Origin: Lentilactobacillus kosonis
Lineage (GTDB): Bacteria; Bacillota; Bacilli; Lactobacillales; Lactobacillaceae
Assembly (NCBI RefSeq): GCF_003864335.1
Contig: NZ_BEXA01000003.1
Location: 248,001-312,000 of the forward strand
DNA: 64,000 nucleotides
Direction of reading: 5' to 3'
A program made the position numbers and the translations under genes. Below the pieces are notes generated by a model. It was given only the letters and a program-made list of their open reading frames with translations. It was not told the DNA's origin and did not search any database. Shown here piece by piece: positions 1 through 9,996 of this stretch (its first letter is position 1; every line of letters starts with the position of its first letter).

Positions 1-1
1 T

Positions 2-517
2 TGGATTAATTTATTGTTGAAGGCGTACGCTTTTATTGGATTGCTAAGTCATGACGGACTAGTTAATAATCTCTCCCAATTCTTAGGCCTCGGCGTTCAT
101 CGCATGCTATTTACCAACACCAGTTTCATTCTCGTAGCTGCTTATATTCAAATTCCATTCATGATTTTGCCAATCTATAATTCACTACTAGATATCAATG
201 ACTCGTATATTCGAGCTAGTCATGACTTAGGTGCAACCTCAGCGCAAACATTTATGAGAGTTATCTTTCCACTAACTAAACCGGGAATCCAGTCTGGAAT
301 TCAAATTGTCTTTATCCCTTCCCTATCGTTATTCATGCTTTCAAGATTAATTGGTGGTAACAAAATCATCACATTGGGGACTGCTGTGGAAGAGCATTTT
401 CTAACTACAATGAACTGGGGAATGGGTTCAACAATTGGTGTAGTCCTAATTATCTCGATGGCCATCGTAATGTTCTTCACCAGCAACCGTCGTAAACGAA
501 GGGGGCCACTCAAATGA
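2..517 (+). CDS. potB: Spermidine/putrescine ABC transporter permease PotB (5' end outside window)
   Basis: This is an inner permease subunit of the polyamine importer PotABCD. The reading frame is already open at the window edge, so the N-terminus is missing. What remains is the C-terminal two thirds: an LLKAYAFIGLL segment typical of PotB, hydrophobic helices, and the EAA-type loop (about positions 205-300, with D-L-G-A-T-S and the P-L-T-K-P-G-I end) that contacts the ATPase. It ends in a basic tail. Its stop overlaps the start of the next permease by four bases, so the two are translationally coupled. PotA is expected just upstream, outside the window. Confidence 0.9.
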   Translation, partial: WINLLLKAYAFIGLLSHDGLVNNLSQFLGLGVHRMLFTNTSFILVAAYIQIPFMILPIYNSLLDINDSYIRASHDLGATSAQTFMRVIFPLTKPGIQSGIQIVFIPSLSLFMLSRLIGGNKIITLGTAVEEHFLTTMNWGMGSTIGVVLIISMAIVMFFTSNRRKRRGPLK

Positions 518-1334
518 GTTCTAAAGCCTCTAAGTTTGGTAAAATTTACCTGATTATCATCTTTTTATTATTATACATTCCAATTATTTATCTAATTGTC
601 TACTCATTCTCTGCTGGGACAACCATGAATAATTACCACGGATTTACTCTTAAACATTACGCAGATTTATTTGCGGATAAACGAATGTTAGCTATTTTCT
701 TAAATACAATCTTAATCGCATTACTATCATCCTTAATCTCTACAATCATTGGTACGATTGGGGCCTTTAATATTAGTAACGCCAAGCGTCGGCGAACTAA
801 ACAAGTATTGCTATCATTAAACAGCATTTTATTAGTATCGCCTGATGTTATTATTGGCGCTAGTTTTCTGATTTTCTTCACAGCTTTAAGTATTCCACTC
901 GGATTTTGGTCGGTATTATTAAGTCATATTGCTTTTGAAATTCCAATTGTCTTATTAATGGTCCTACCCCGTCTTAACGAGATGAGCCCTTCACTGATCA
1001 ACGCGGCCAAAGATTGGGGGCTAGTCAAAGTCAGATCCTTGCGGATATTGTAATTCCCTTTATTCAACCAGGAATTATTTCTGGATTCTTTATGGCCATT
1101 ACCTATTCATTAGATGATTTCGCAGTCACCTTCTTTGTTACCGGAAACGGCTTTACCACCCTATCTGTGGAAATTTATTCTCGGGCTCGCCAAGGAATTG
1201 ACCTTGAAATTAATGCGCTGTCTGGAATTATGTTTATCTTTTCACTGATTCTAGTAGTTGCTTACTACTTCATTGAAAATCATAATCCAAGTGGGTCCTC
1301 TAAAAAGAAACGCCGATTGGAGGAAAGACGCTAA
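514..1334 (+). CDS. potC: Spermidine/putrescine ABC transporter permease PotC (frameshifted)
   Basis: Second permease of the polyamine importer. Multiple membrane segments are followed by the EAA loop and a C-terminal basic tail. The frame breaks inside the EAA loop at a run of five G (1016-1020): upstream reads A-A-K-D-W-G, and the continuation A-S-Q-S-Q-I-L-A-D-I lies in another frame. One extra G joins them into a 273-residue protein, the normal PotC length. I infer a lost G in the sequence rather than a dead gene. The stop overlaps the potD start as TAATG, so potB, potC and potD form one operon. Confidence 0.88.
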
Positions 1335-2404
1335 TGAAACGACTTTTAATAGTTATGACCGGTATCTTACTAATCTGTCTTGGTCTGGCATACGGAAGCA
1401 ACGAACTCCAAAAATCCTCTGGTGATACTGGTAATAAGGTACTTAACCTCTATAATTGGGGCGATTATATTGATCCAGCACTCATTACTAAATTTCAAAA
1501 AGAGACTGGCTACCACGTGAACGTCGAAACCTTTGATAGTAATGAAGCTATGTACACAAAAGTTCAACAGGGTGGCACCAATTATGACATCACAGTTCCT
1601 AGTGATTACATGGTTGGAAAGATGAAACAAAGTCATCTATTGTTGCCTTTAGACAAGTCAAAATTAACCGGATTGAATAACTATGGCGCGGCTTACCTCA
1701 ATAAGAGCTTTGATCCTGATAATAAGTATTCACTTCCATATTTCTGGGGAACACTCGGCATTATCTATAATGATCAGTACATCAAACCTGGATCCATTAA
1801 ACATTGGAGTCAACTCTGGAACCAAAAATATCGAAATCAAATTATGTTAATTGATTCTGCCAGAGACATCATGGGAATGGCGTTAATTTCTCAGGGCCAC
1901 TCAGTTAACACTACCAATAGTCAAGAATTACAAGCAGCTAAAAATCAATTAATCAAACTATCTCCAAATGTAAAAGCCATTGTCGCTGATGAAATTAAAA
2001 TGTACATGGCTGATGGTGAAGCTCCTTTAGCTGTTGACTGGTCCGGAGAAGCCGCTGAGATGATGAGTCAAAACTCTCACCTTCATTATGTTGTACCCAC
2101 CGAAGGCAGTAACATGTGGTTTGATAATCTAGTCATTCCTAAAACCGCTAAACACTTTACCGCAATTTACAAGTTCTTAAATTTTATGTCCAAACCCGAA
2201 AATGCTGCCCAAAACGCTGAATACATCGGCTATTCAACCCCAAATAACGCTGCATTCCGACTATTACCAAAGGCCATTCAAGATGATCAGCAATTTTATC
2301 CTAAACCCTCGGTACTAAGCCACCTGCAGGTTTATCAAAACCTAAGTCAACAAAAAGTAGAGCAGTACAATGATTTATACCTTGAGTTTAAAATGCATCA
2401 CTAA
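1334..2404 (+). CDS. potD: Spermidine/putrescine-binding protein PotD
   Basis: Extracellular polyamine-binding subunit of 356 residues, the usual length. It begins with a basic, hydrophobic leader (about residues 1-22). I do not see a clean lipobox, so it may be held by an N-terminal anchor rather than a lipid. The mature part opens with L-N-L-Y-N-W-G-D-Y-I, characteristic of PotD/PotF, followed by the Y-D-I-T-V-P-S-D-Y segment of the ligand cleft. It is last in the potBC-D order and shares one base with the potC stop codon. The assignment to polyamines rests on family similarity. Confidence 0.9.
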   Translation: MKRLLIVMTGILLICLGLAYGSNELQKSSGDTGNKVLNLYNWGDYIDPALITKFQKETGYHVNVETFDSNEAMYTKVQQGGTNYDITVPSDYMVGKMKQSHLLLPLDKSKLTGLNNYGAAYLNKSFDPDNKYSLPYFWGTLGIIYNDQYIKPGSIKHWSQLWNQKYRNQIMLIDSARDIMGMALISQGHSVNTTNSQELQAAKNQLIKLSPNVKAIVADEIKMYMADGEAPLAVDWSGEAAEMMSQNSHLHYVVPTEGSNMWFDNLVIPKTAKHFTAIYKFLNFMSKPENAAQNAEYIGYSTPNNAAFRLLPKAIQDDQQFYPKPSVLSHLQVYQNLSQQKVEQYNDLYLEFKMHH

Positions 2405-2452
2405 TTGGTCGAGTTAGCCATTTAGAGTTAAACTGTAATTGAGGTGAAGATT

Positions 2453-2785
2453 ATGGCAAATGAAAAAACTAATCAAGAAATTATTCTCGATATGGATGAA
2501 TTTTTAATTACCTATGCTGCAACCATCCTAAACCCAGATGATAATGTTTCACGGATTGTTTATGATGCCGCAAAGGATGATCTCAACCAGCTTGATGCTT
2601 TATTTAAAGATAACGGATTTGGTCGAACTAATAAATTTTATGATATTGGCATGGGGCATATCCGCGACATTAACTTGGATATTGCAGATGAAGAACTTGT
2701 CAAGCAAGCTGACAGTCTCGCTAAAGAGGCAATTACTTATTTAGGTAGCCATACCGACTTCTTTGAAAAATGGCGGACTGACTAA
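2453..2785 (+). CDS. Uncharacterised 110-residue acidic protein
   Basis: A small soluble protein that I do not recognise. It is acidic, lacks signal peptide or membrane segments, and looks mostly helical. The ATG at 2453 is chosen because GAGGTG (2441-2446) sits at normal spacing in front of it; an in-frame GTG at 2444 overlaps that ribosome binding site. It follows potD by 48 bases and is closed by a strong terminator, so it may be co-transcribed with the polyamine genes, but nothing in the protein suggests a transport role. Confidence 0.7.
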   Translation: MANEKTNQEIILDMDEFLITYAATILNPDDNVSRIVYDAAKDDLNQLDALFKDNGFGRTNKFYDIGMGHIRDINLDIADEELVKQADSLAKEAITYLGSHTDFFEKWRTD

Positions 2786-2799
2786 TTAAATTAGCTTAA

Positions 2800-2838
2800 T
2801 CAAACCAGCCGGTTTTAATAACCAGCTGGTTTTTTGTT
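2800..2838 (+). terminator. Rho-independent terminator after the pot cluster
   Basis: AACCAGC...GCTGGTT stem followed by a T run. It ends the potBCD and small-gene transcript. Confidence 0.8.
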
Positions 2839-2997
2839 GCTTTTTACATAGACATATTTTTTGACCCCCAACCTCGGAAACTACTAGCATAGAAATTGAA
2901 CACTGGCTTTAAGCTTGAATTAAGTTCTAGTTGTTAATGTATATCCATAATCAAAATTAACTATGCAACTCATTAATCCGAGGTGATAATCGTAGAT

Positions 2998-3996
2998 ATG
3001 AATAAAAAAACGCATTGAATGGATCGATATTGCAAAGGCCTTAGGAATCATTGCCGTTGTCTGGGGTCACGCACTGGAAAGTGGCACTACCAGCCAAATG
3101 ATTTATTGGTGGCACATGCCATTCTTCTTCATTCTGGCTGGTTTTTTCCTAAAACCAATTAAACTAACTCAATGGAAATCATTCTTCGCTAAAAAAATAA
3201 AACCCGATTTAATCATTTACTTCATGACTGGAATTATCATGATTCTGCTATTTGGATTAATTCATAACCAAGATCTTCAGTATTTAATCGATACATTACC
3301 AAAACTATTAATTGGTGGTCGAACTCTCAATGGCTATACTAGTACTTTCTGGTTCATTAACGTTTACCTACTATCAATTATCACCGTGACTGCCATAATC
3401 ACCTTTATTAAACCCAGATGGCTACAATTAGTTATTGTTACCACAGCAATTATCTTAGGATCTTCCTATGGTCAAATTCCTGTCCAAATCCAAGGATATA
3501 CTATGCTTCCTTGGAACTTAGATGGTCTACTATTAGCAGCATTTTACACTTACATTGGCTACTTGTTCTTCCATACAAATTGGCGATGGATTCAAATCCA
3601 ATCGTAATTAGCAGTCTAATCGCTGTAAGCATGTTAATAATTAGCTTAAGATTACTAACTGATTTCCGCTTTAAACTCTCCATGAAATCTCACCTCATTG
3701 AATCCTCGATTCCACAAATTAATGGACTATTAATAATAGTCATCCCACTCCTCCTGTCATTCACTATTATGGGAATAGCAGTGTTACTGACTAAACTTCC
3801 CCAAACCATAATCATGCCCTATATTGGTCAACACACCATGGTTATCATGTACCTGCATAAAGTTATTTTAGATTTATGTGACTTAGCTAGTATTGATAAT
3901 CTAGTTATTGAAATCATAATCGCGATTATCGTCCCGTTAATGATAGTATCAGCATTAAATGTTCGCCGCCAAAAAATCTATCTTCAAACCACATAA
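2998..3996 (+). CDS. Membrane acyltransferase, acyltransferase-3 / NolL-like family (two frameshifts)
   Basis: An integral membrane O-acyltransferase of the acyltransferase-3 (PF01757) type, expected to acylate a sugar or envelope glycan. The N-terminus R-I-E-W-I-D-I-A-K-A-L-G followed by V-V-W-G-H holds the conserved Arg and His of the family, then W-W-H-M-P-F-F-F and several helices. Two single-base shifts break it. One is an extra A in the seven-A run at 3004-3010, just after ATG 2998 (GAGGTGATAA upstream). The other is a missing base near 3585-3602. With both corrected it is 332 residues, family length. The acceptor substrate cannot be told from sequence. Confidence 0.75.
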
Positions 3997-4000
3997 AAAA

Positions 4001-4036
4001 GCAATGATAGCTAATTAGCTATCATTGCTTTTACTT
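4001..4036. terminator. Bidirectional terminator
   Basis: AAGCAATGATAGCTAATTAGCTATCATTGCTT, a perfect hairpin with A- and T-rich flanks between two convergent genes. Confidence 0.85.
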
Positions 4037-4045
4037 TATTATCAG

Positions 4046-6757
4046 TTATTTCATTCCTGTTACTTTACCAGTTTTTCGTGTGTAAGCCATTCGTAATAAC
4101 TTAACCATTTCAGTAACTACTAATACGATTAATCCAGCAAACGTTGGCACTAGCCAACCATAGAAGAAACTAATGTTAGCTGTATGGAAAATCGTTTGCA
4201 TAAACGGTACATATATTAGGAATAACTGCATAGCAATCAAAATCCCAATAATTATGAATGCAGCTTTATTTTCAAAGAAGTGCTTTGAAAATATTGGGTA
4301 TGAATTCTTGATATTAAACAAGTAGAAAATTTTACCAAAGATGATAATATTAACCGCCATTGTCGAGCCAAGAATTGGTGTTAAAATCCCTGCATCGACA
4401 TAGTGGTCAAACAAAAGAATCCCTAAGATAGCGATCAATATTGACACATAAGTGATTTCAATATTATCAAACCAGTTTAAAATTCCTCGTTTAACATCTC
4501 GCGGACCACGCCTCATAATGGAATCTTCAGCAGGTTCAAAGATAAAGGCGAATTGGATTGTCAACGCCGAAACCGTGTTGATCCAAAGTAATTGGGTTGG
4601 GTAAAGTGGCAATTCCTGCCCCATAATCATACTAATCAACACAACCAATCCTTCAGCAAAACTAGTTGGTAATAAGAATCGAATAGTCTTACGAATATTA
4701 TCAAACACGTGCCGGCCTTCAAATACCGCATCAACAATCGTCGTGAAGTCATCTTTTACTAAAACCATATCAGCTGCTTCTTTAGCAACTTCGGTGCCCT
4801 TCATTCCCATGGCAATACCAATATTAGCTTGCTTCAAGGCAGCCGCGTCGTTAACCCCGTCACCAGTCATGGCCACAATCTTTTTGTTAGCTTGTTGAGC
4901 TTTAACGATTCGCAACTTATTTTGTGGAGTCGTTCTAGCAAAGACGTTATATTGACCAATGTTTTGTTGCAGTTCTTCATCAGACATTTCATCTAATTCA
5001 GGGCCGGTAATTGCCGAAATACTTTCATCCAAATTAAGTCGACTAGCAATTGCACTGGCCGTATCTGGATGATCACCAGTAATCATGTTAACCCGGACCC
5101 CGGCCTGACGAAGATTTCGAATGGCTGGAATAACTTCTTCACGAGGTGGATCAATAATTCCGACCACCCCGGCTAGTTTTACGTCACCTGCAAGCATCTC
5201 TGCATTAATTTCGTCTCCAACCACGTTTTCGACTTGAGCTAAGGCGACAACCCGCAAGCCATCTTTGGTTAATTCATTAACTTTAGCATTCCAAGCAGTT
5301 TCGTTAAATGCTGTCTCATGAGCCTTGACCATATCAAAAATCGTACCCGGAGCACCCTTGAGCATCAGGATACGTTTGTTATTATAATTAACTAATCGAG
5401 CACTGTAACGATATGCCGAATCAAACGGCAATGTATCTACCTCATCAACTTGAGGTTCACGACCCTTTAATTTATGAAATAAAGTCGTCAACGCTCCATC
5501 GGTTGGTTCGCCGGTCAATATCCATTGACCATCATCTTTAACTAGCTCGGCATCAGTCGTGGTTCCAGCAATTGTAACCAGTTCGGCAAATTGCGGATCA
5601 ATTTGATAATCAACTTGGTTACCATTTAGTAAAACATCGCCTTTAACCCCTTGATCACCATCGACGAAGCCAATTCCGGTAACTTGATAATGTTCTGAGT
5701 CAGTAATAACGTCAGTAACCGTCATTTCATTTTTAGTTAACGTTCCGGTTTTATCAGTATTAACAATATCAACCGCGCCGAGGGTCTCAACTGCGGGTAA
5801 CGTTTTAACGATGGCCCCATGCTTGGTCATAGTTTGCACCCCGCGGGCTAAAACAACCGAAGTTGACGCTGGTAAGCCTTCAGGAATCGAACCCACCACC
5901 ATCGTGATAATCGCAATGGTTAAGGTTGGCAAACTATATATTTTGGTAATTAATCCCGCAATAAACAGTAGAATTGCTACTACGACAATAAAAATTGATA
6001 ATCCTAAGCCTAATTTATTTAAGTTTCGCATTAATGGGGTAACTTGCGCTTTAACTTCCGAAACGCTGGATTGAATCCCTCCAATTTCGGTGTCGTTCGC
6101 TGTCGCCACAACAATTCCTCGACCAGATCCTTGGGTGGCAGCTGTCGAAGCAAATGCCATATTTGAACGTTCTGCTAACGGAACCTCAGAACTATCAAGC
6201 GGGTCTTCAGTCTTATTAACTGAATTACTTTCACCAGTTAAGGTTGACTCTTGAATATTTAAATTATCGGCTTCTACTAACCTTAAATCGGCCGGAATTG
6301 CATCCCCAGCTTCAATGATAACTACGTCCCCAACGACTAATTCTCGCGCAGGCACTTCGATTTTATGACCATCGCGAATCACAATGTTTTGACTGACTAA
6401 TAGCTCTTGAATTTTAGTTAATGCATTATCGGCTTGGACTTCTTGGAAAAAGCCGATGAATGCATTTGCGATGATAACTACAGCAATAACCGCTGAATCA
6501 GAGTAGTGATGCATCAACAACGTAATCACCGCTGCAGCAATCAAGATATAAATAATACTGTTATTAAACTGTGATAAAAATTGGATGAATTTACTTTTCT
6601 TCTTAGCCTCCAATTCATTGTAACCATTTTTAGCTAAGCGTTGCTCAGCTTCCTGATCAGTTAGTCCTTCTTCTAAGTTCGAATCGAACTTTGTGGCCAA
6701 CTGTTCATTTGTGAGCTGCCATAAATTTTCCCCAGGAGGGTTTTGCTTGTCTTCCAT
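4046..6757 (-). CDS. P2-type cation-transporting ATPase (PacL-like), altered ion site
   Basis: A 903-residue cation pump of the P-type ATPase superfamily. Visible in order: cation ATPase N-terminal domain, T-L-T-G-E-S in the actuator domain, P-E-G-L-P-A in M4, the phosphorylated Asp in D-K-T-G-T-L-T (about residue 335), M-T-G-D-G-V-N-D-A hinge (about 635), and C-terminal helices. Against SERCA, M4 Glu and M5 Glu are kept, but M5 Asn-768 aligns with Ser and M6 Asp-800 with Ala (N-T-V-S-A-L), so Ca2+ specificity is doubtful. ATG 6757 is preferred over 6781 because AGGTGA precedes it. Single gene, convergent with the acyltransferase. Confidence 0.88.
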   Translation of the reverse strand: MEDKQNPPGENLWQLTNEQLATKFDSNLEEGLTDQEAEQRLAKNGYNELEAKKKSKFIQFLSQFNNSIIYILIAAAVITLLMHHYSDSAVIAVVIIANAFIGFFQEVQADNALTKIQELLVSQNIVIRDGHKIEVPARELVVGDVVIIEAGDAIPADLRLVEADNLNIQESTLTGESNSVNKTEDPLDSSEVPLAERSNMAFASTAATQGSGRGIVVATANDTEIGGIQSSVSEVKAQVTPLMRNLNKLGLGLSIFIVVVAILLFIAGLITKIYSLPTLTIAIITMVVGSIPEGLPASTSVVLARGVQTMTKHGAIVKTLPAVETLGAVDIVNTDKTGTLTKNEMTVTDVITDSEHYQVTGIGFVDGDQGVKGDVLLNGNQVDYQIDPQFAELVTIAGTTTDAELVKDDGQWILTGEPTDGALTTLFHKLKGREPQVDEVDTLPFDSAYRYSARLVNYNNKRILMLKGAPGTIFDMVKAHETAFNETAWNAKVNELTKDGLRVVALAQVENVVGDEINAEMLAGDVKLAGVVGIIDPPREEVIPAIRNLRQAGVRVNMITGDHPDTASAIASRLNLDESISAITGPELDEMSDEELQQNIGQYNVFARTTPQNKLRIVKAQQANKKIVAMTGDGVNDAAALKQANIGIAMGMKGTEVAKEAADMVLVKDDFTTIVDAVFEGRHVFDNIRKTIRFLLPTSFAEGLVVLISMIMGQELPLYPTQLLWINTVSALTIQFAFIFEPAEDSIMRRGPRDVKRGILNWFDNIEITYVSILIAILGILLFDHYVDAGILTPILGSTMAVNIIIFGKIFYLFNIKNSYPIFSKHFFENKAAFIIIGILIAMQLFLIYVPFMQTIFHTANISFFYGWLVPTFAGLIVLVVTEMVKLLRMAYTRKTGKVTGMK

Positions 6758-6858
6758 TGAATAAATCACCTGTCCAATCATTATTTGTTAACCCTAATTA
6801 TAGAGAATCAGGACCAGTTGGTAAACTTATTTATACTTAACCCTAATAATTTTCATAA

Positions 6859-6900
6859 TAAAAACGGCATACCAAAAAAACATTTTGGCACACCGCTATC
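6859..6900 (-). terminator. Terminator of the dap/lysA operon
   Basis: On the minus strand, a GCGGTGTGCCA...TGGTATGCCG stem with T run directly after asd. Confidence 0.7.
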
Positions 6901-6905
6901 TGTAA

Positions 6906-7985
6906 TTATTGTTGATATGCAGCCTCTGGTACTCGAACCAAATCACGCTTAACTAATTCTTCAGCGATTTGAACGGTATTCCAGGCAGCACCTTTGAGTA
7001 AGTTGTCAGAAACTACCCACATATTAAAGTTACCTTCATTTTCTAAATCTGGTCGAAGTCGACCAACATATGTCTCACGACTACCTTCGGCAGTAATTGA
7101 TTGAGGATAAACTTGGTGGCTAGGATCATCTTGAACCACCACTCCAGCAGCATTTGCCAAGGCATCTTGAATCTGACTGGCAGTGGCGTGTTTGTCAGCC
7201 ACTTCAAAGTAGACTGATTCACCATGACCAATTCTAATTGGGACTCTAACACAAGTTGCCGTAACCTTAATATCCTTAGCATCCATATCATTTAACATAA
7301 TTTTCTTAGTCTCATGAATCATCTTCCACTCTTCATGAGTATACCCATCATCTTCAAACACATCGATTTGAGGCAATAAATTAAATGCCATTTGATAGTG
7401 CTTCTTATCACCCTTAGTTGGCAAAATCTGTGGATCAGTTGGTTCACCATCAATCACTTGTTGGCTTTCATCCATTAGCTCGTTCAATGCTGATTGTCCC
7501 GCTCCAGAAACCGCTTGGTAAGTTGATACGATGACTTGATTCAAACCAAAACGTTGTCTAATTGGTTCAAGAGCAACCACCATCTGAATTGTTGAACAGT
7601 TAGGATTAGCAATAATCCCCTTGTGGTTAACTAATTCATCAGCATTAACTTCTGGCACGACCAACGGTACTTGAGGATCCATTCTAAATGCACTGGTATT
7701 ATCAACACAGACGGCACCCCGCTTAACCGCTTCAGGTAAAAGTCGCTTAGAAACTGAACCACCGGCTGAGGCTAATACTAGATCAACATTATCAAAACTT
7801 TGTGGCTTGGCTTCTTCAATTGTTACATCCGTCCCCCTGAATTGCAGAACTTTTCCAGCAGAACGAGCTGATGCCAAGAACTTAACCTTGCTGACCGGAA
7901 TCGTAGAATGCTCTAATTGAGAAATCAAACGGGTTCCCACTGCCCCAGTTGCTCCTAAAATTGCTACACTAAATCCTTCTGCCAT
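6906..7985 (-). CDS. asd: Aspartate-semialdehyde dehydrogenase
   Basis: Reduces aspartyl phosphate to aspartate semialdehyde with NADPH, the branch step toward lysine, DAP, threonine and methionine. It has 359 residues, normal length. The Rossmann motif G-A-T-G-A-V-G is at residues 10-16. The catalytic cysteine is in N-P-N-C-S-T (about 130-135), and the substrate-binding histidine lies in the R-I-G-H-G-E-S stretch. A good ribosome binding site (AAGGGG) precedes ATG 7985. It is the last gene of the riboswitch-controlled operon and starts 24 bases after patA. Confidence 0.96.
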   Translation of the reverse strand: MAEGFSVAILGATGAVGTRLISQLEHSTIPVSKVKFLASARSAGKVLQFRGTDVTIEEAKPQSFDNVDLVLASAGGSVSKRLLPEAVKRGAVCVDNTSAFRMDPQVPLVVPEVNADELVNHKGIIANPNCSTIQMVVALEPIRQRFGLNQVIVSTYQAVSGAGQSALNELMDESQQVIDGEPTDPQILPTKGDKKHYQMAFNLLPQIDVFEDDGYTHEEWKMIHETKKIMLNDMDAKDIKVTATCVRVPIRIGHGESVYFEVADKHATASQIQDALANAAGVVVQDDPSHQVYPQSITAEGSRETYVGRLRPDLENEGNFNMWVVSDNLLKGAAWNTVQIAEELVKRDLVRVPEAAYQQ

Positions 7986-8009
7986 CGTATTATCCCCTTT
8001 TCTGATTTT

Positions 8010-9186
8010 TTATCTTTGTAAATAATCTGCCATGCGATCCATTGCTAACTGAATGTCTTCATCGGAAGCTGCATATGATAATCGAATATATCCTTCTCCA
8101 CCATGACCAAATGCTGATCCTGGAGTTACGCCAACTCTAGCCTGTTCAGCAAGTTGAGTTGCGAATGCGACCGAATCCTGATTCTCCGTTACAGGAATTT
8201 TAACGAAGATATAAAATGCCCCTTCTGGATTAACAACTTCAAATCCCATTTGACTAAGCCGACCGGAAATATATCTTAGGCGCTTTTCATATGTCTGCTT
8301 CATTTCAGCAGGATCCTCCAAACCGTTGGTCAAGGCTTCCGCTGCAGCGTATTGGGCTGGATTTGATGGTGAGGTAATAACGAACGCGTGAGTCTTAGCA
8401 GCTTGCGTGACAATTTGCTCAGGAGCCGCAATGTACCCAATTCGGTATCCCGTCATTGCATGGGACTTTGACAGTCCGTTAACAACAATTGTTTGTCCTG
8501 GAATCATGGATGCAATCGACGTATGGTCAACCCCATAAGTTAACTCATTATAGATTTCATCCGCAATTACATACATTGAATGTTGCGAAATAATATTAGC
8601 TAGAGCTTGAAGTTGGTCACGTGTGTATTCAACTCCCGTTGGGTTAGATGGGTAATTTAAGATAATTGCTTTAACCTGATCACCATGTTCATCTAAGGCC
8701 GCCTGAAGCTTTTCTGGTGATAATACAAAACCGTCCTCTGAAGTATCAATCGTAATCAAATCTGCACCAGCTAAGCTAATAATTGGAAAATAAAGAGCAA
8801 ATGCCGGTGTTGGTACGATGACTTTATCACCAGGATTCAAAATTGTTGTTAGCGCGGTGTAGATTGCTTCGGTGGCCCCAATCGTGGTAATAATTTCTGT
8901 GTCAGGATTATATGTAACGGTAGTGACCTTCTTCAAATAATTACTAATTGCTGTTCTTAATTCACGAATTCCCTTTTGCGCCGAGTAATGTGATTCATTA
9001 TCATTAATGCTCTTAATGGCTGCTTGCTTAACGTGTTCTGGAACATCAAAATCTGGTTCACCAATTGTCAGCTTCACAATGCCATCGATGTCTGAAATTT
9101 TTGATCAAATTCCCGGATTCCTGAAGGGCCCACAGCTGCAACCTTTTGATTTACGATATGGCTTAACTTTTGATCTAATTTGGCAT
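8010..9186 (-). CDS. patA: N-acetyl-LL-diaminopimelate aminotransferase, PatA-type (two frameshifts)
   Basis: Fold-type I PLP aminotransferase that converts N-acetyl-2-amino-6-oxopimelate to N-acetyl-DAP. It shows K-L-T-I-G-E-P-D-F near the N-terminus, N-Y-P-S-N-P-T-G, the Y-x-x-x-D-E-I-Y cofactor region and the PLP lysine in N-G-L-S-K-S-H. An intact frame begins only at 9077, but upstream DNA encodes a typical PatA N-terminus (K-L-D-Q-K-L, then S-G-I-R-E-F-D-Q-K-F) in another frame. A missing T near 9101 and a missing A near 9180 restore 392 residues from ATG 9186, normal for the family. The operon position supports the DAP role over a general aminotransferase. Confidence 0.9.
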
Positions 9187-9201
9187 TTTATTCACCCACT
9201 T

Positions 9202-9978
9202 TTACAAAATATTCTCTAACCCGATCATCAATGTTTTCGCATCAATCACTGCTGGAATTGCTAGCTTAACTCCACTCATAAATGAAGAACGATCAAATGA
9301 ATCTTGCCTGAGTGTTAGTGCTTCACCAGGTCCACCAAATAGTACTTGTTCATGGGCAACATATCCCGGAAGCCTAACTGCGTGAACTGGGACCCCAGCC
9401 ACATCACTTCCTCGCGCTCCGGCAACGGTTTCGTTAGTCGCTGGTGTAACTGGATCCACTCCTCTAGCTGCAGCAATCATCTTTGCTGTGCTAATTGCAG
9501 TTCCTGATGGAGCATCTAACTTATCTTCGTGATGCATCTCGATGACCTCAGCATCTGGGAAGTATCTAGCTGCTTCCTGAGCAAATTTCATCAATAACAC
9601 CGCTGATAACCCAAAGTTTGGAGCAATCAATCCACCAACCTGTTTTTCGGCAGCCAACGTTATTAATTCAGCCACTTGATTATCAGGCACCCCTGATGTC
9701 CCAACCACTGGATGGATTCCATGTTCAATGGCAAACTTCACATTTTCATATGCCGAAGTTGGGACTGTGAAATCAACCCAAACATCAGCATCCGTTTCAA
9801 CTTCACTCAATTGTTCGAATATCTTAACATCTTCATTTAAATGATATTCAGTTCTGTCAATACCTTGCGAATTGGGACCCAACCCAGCCACTAATTGAAA
9901 GTTACCAGTCTGATTGATCATTTCCACTGTTTTCTGGCCCATTGATCCCATAAATCCAGCCACCAATACTTTAATCAT
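9202..9978 (-). CDS. dapB: 4-hydroxy-tetrahydrodipicolinate reductase
   Basis: NAD(P)H-dependent reductase that makes tetrahydrodipicolinate. It has 258 residues, typical for DapB. The dinucleotide motif is V-A-G-F-M-G-S-M-G at residues 6-14. The substrate-binding E-M-H-H-E-D-K-L-D-A-P-S-G-T-A block, with the catalytic His pair and Lys, is near 150. AAGGAG precedes ATG 9978. It lies between dapA (18 bases upstream) and patA (15 bases downstream) in the lysine operon. Confidence 0.96.
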   Translation of the reverse strand: MIKVLVAGFMGSMGQKTVEMINQTGNFQLVAGLGPNSQGIDRTEYHLNEDVKIFEQLSEVETDADVWVDFTVPTSAYENVKFAIEHGIHPVVGTSGVPDNQVAELITLAAEKQVGGLIAPNFGLSAVLLMKFAQEAARYFPDAEVIEMHHEDKLDAPSGTAISTAKMIAAARGVDPVTPATNETVAGARGSDVAGVPVHAVRLPGYVAHEQVLFGGPGEALTLRQDSFDRSSFMSGVKLAIPAVIDAKTLMIGLENIL

Positions 9979-9996
9979 TCCAATTACTCCTTACTT

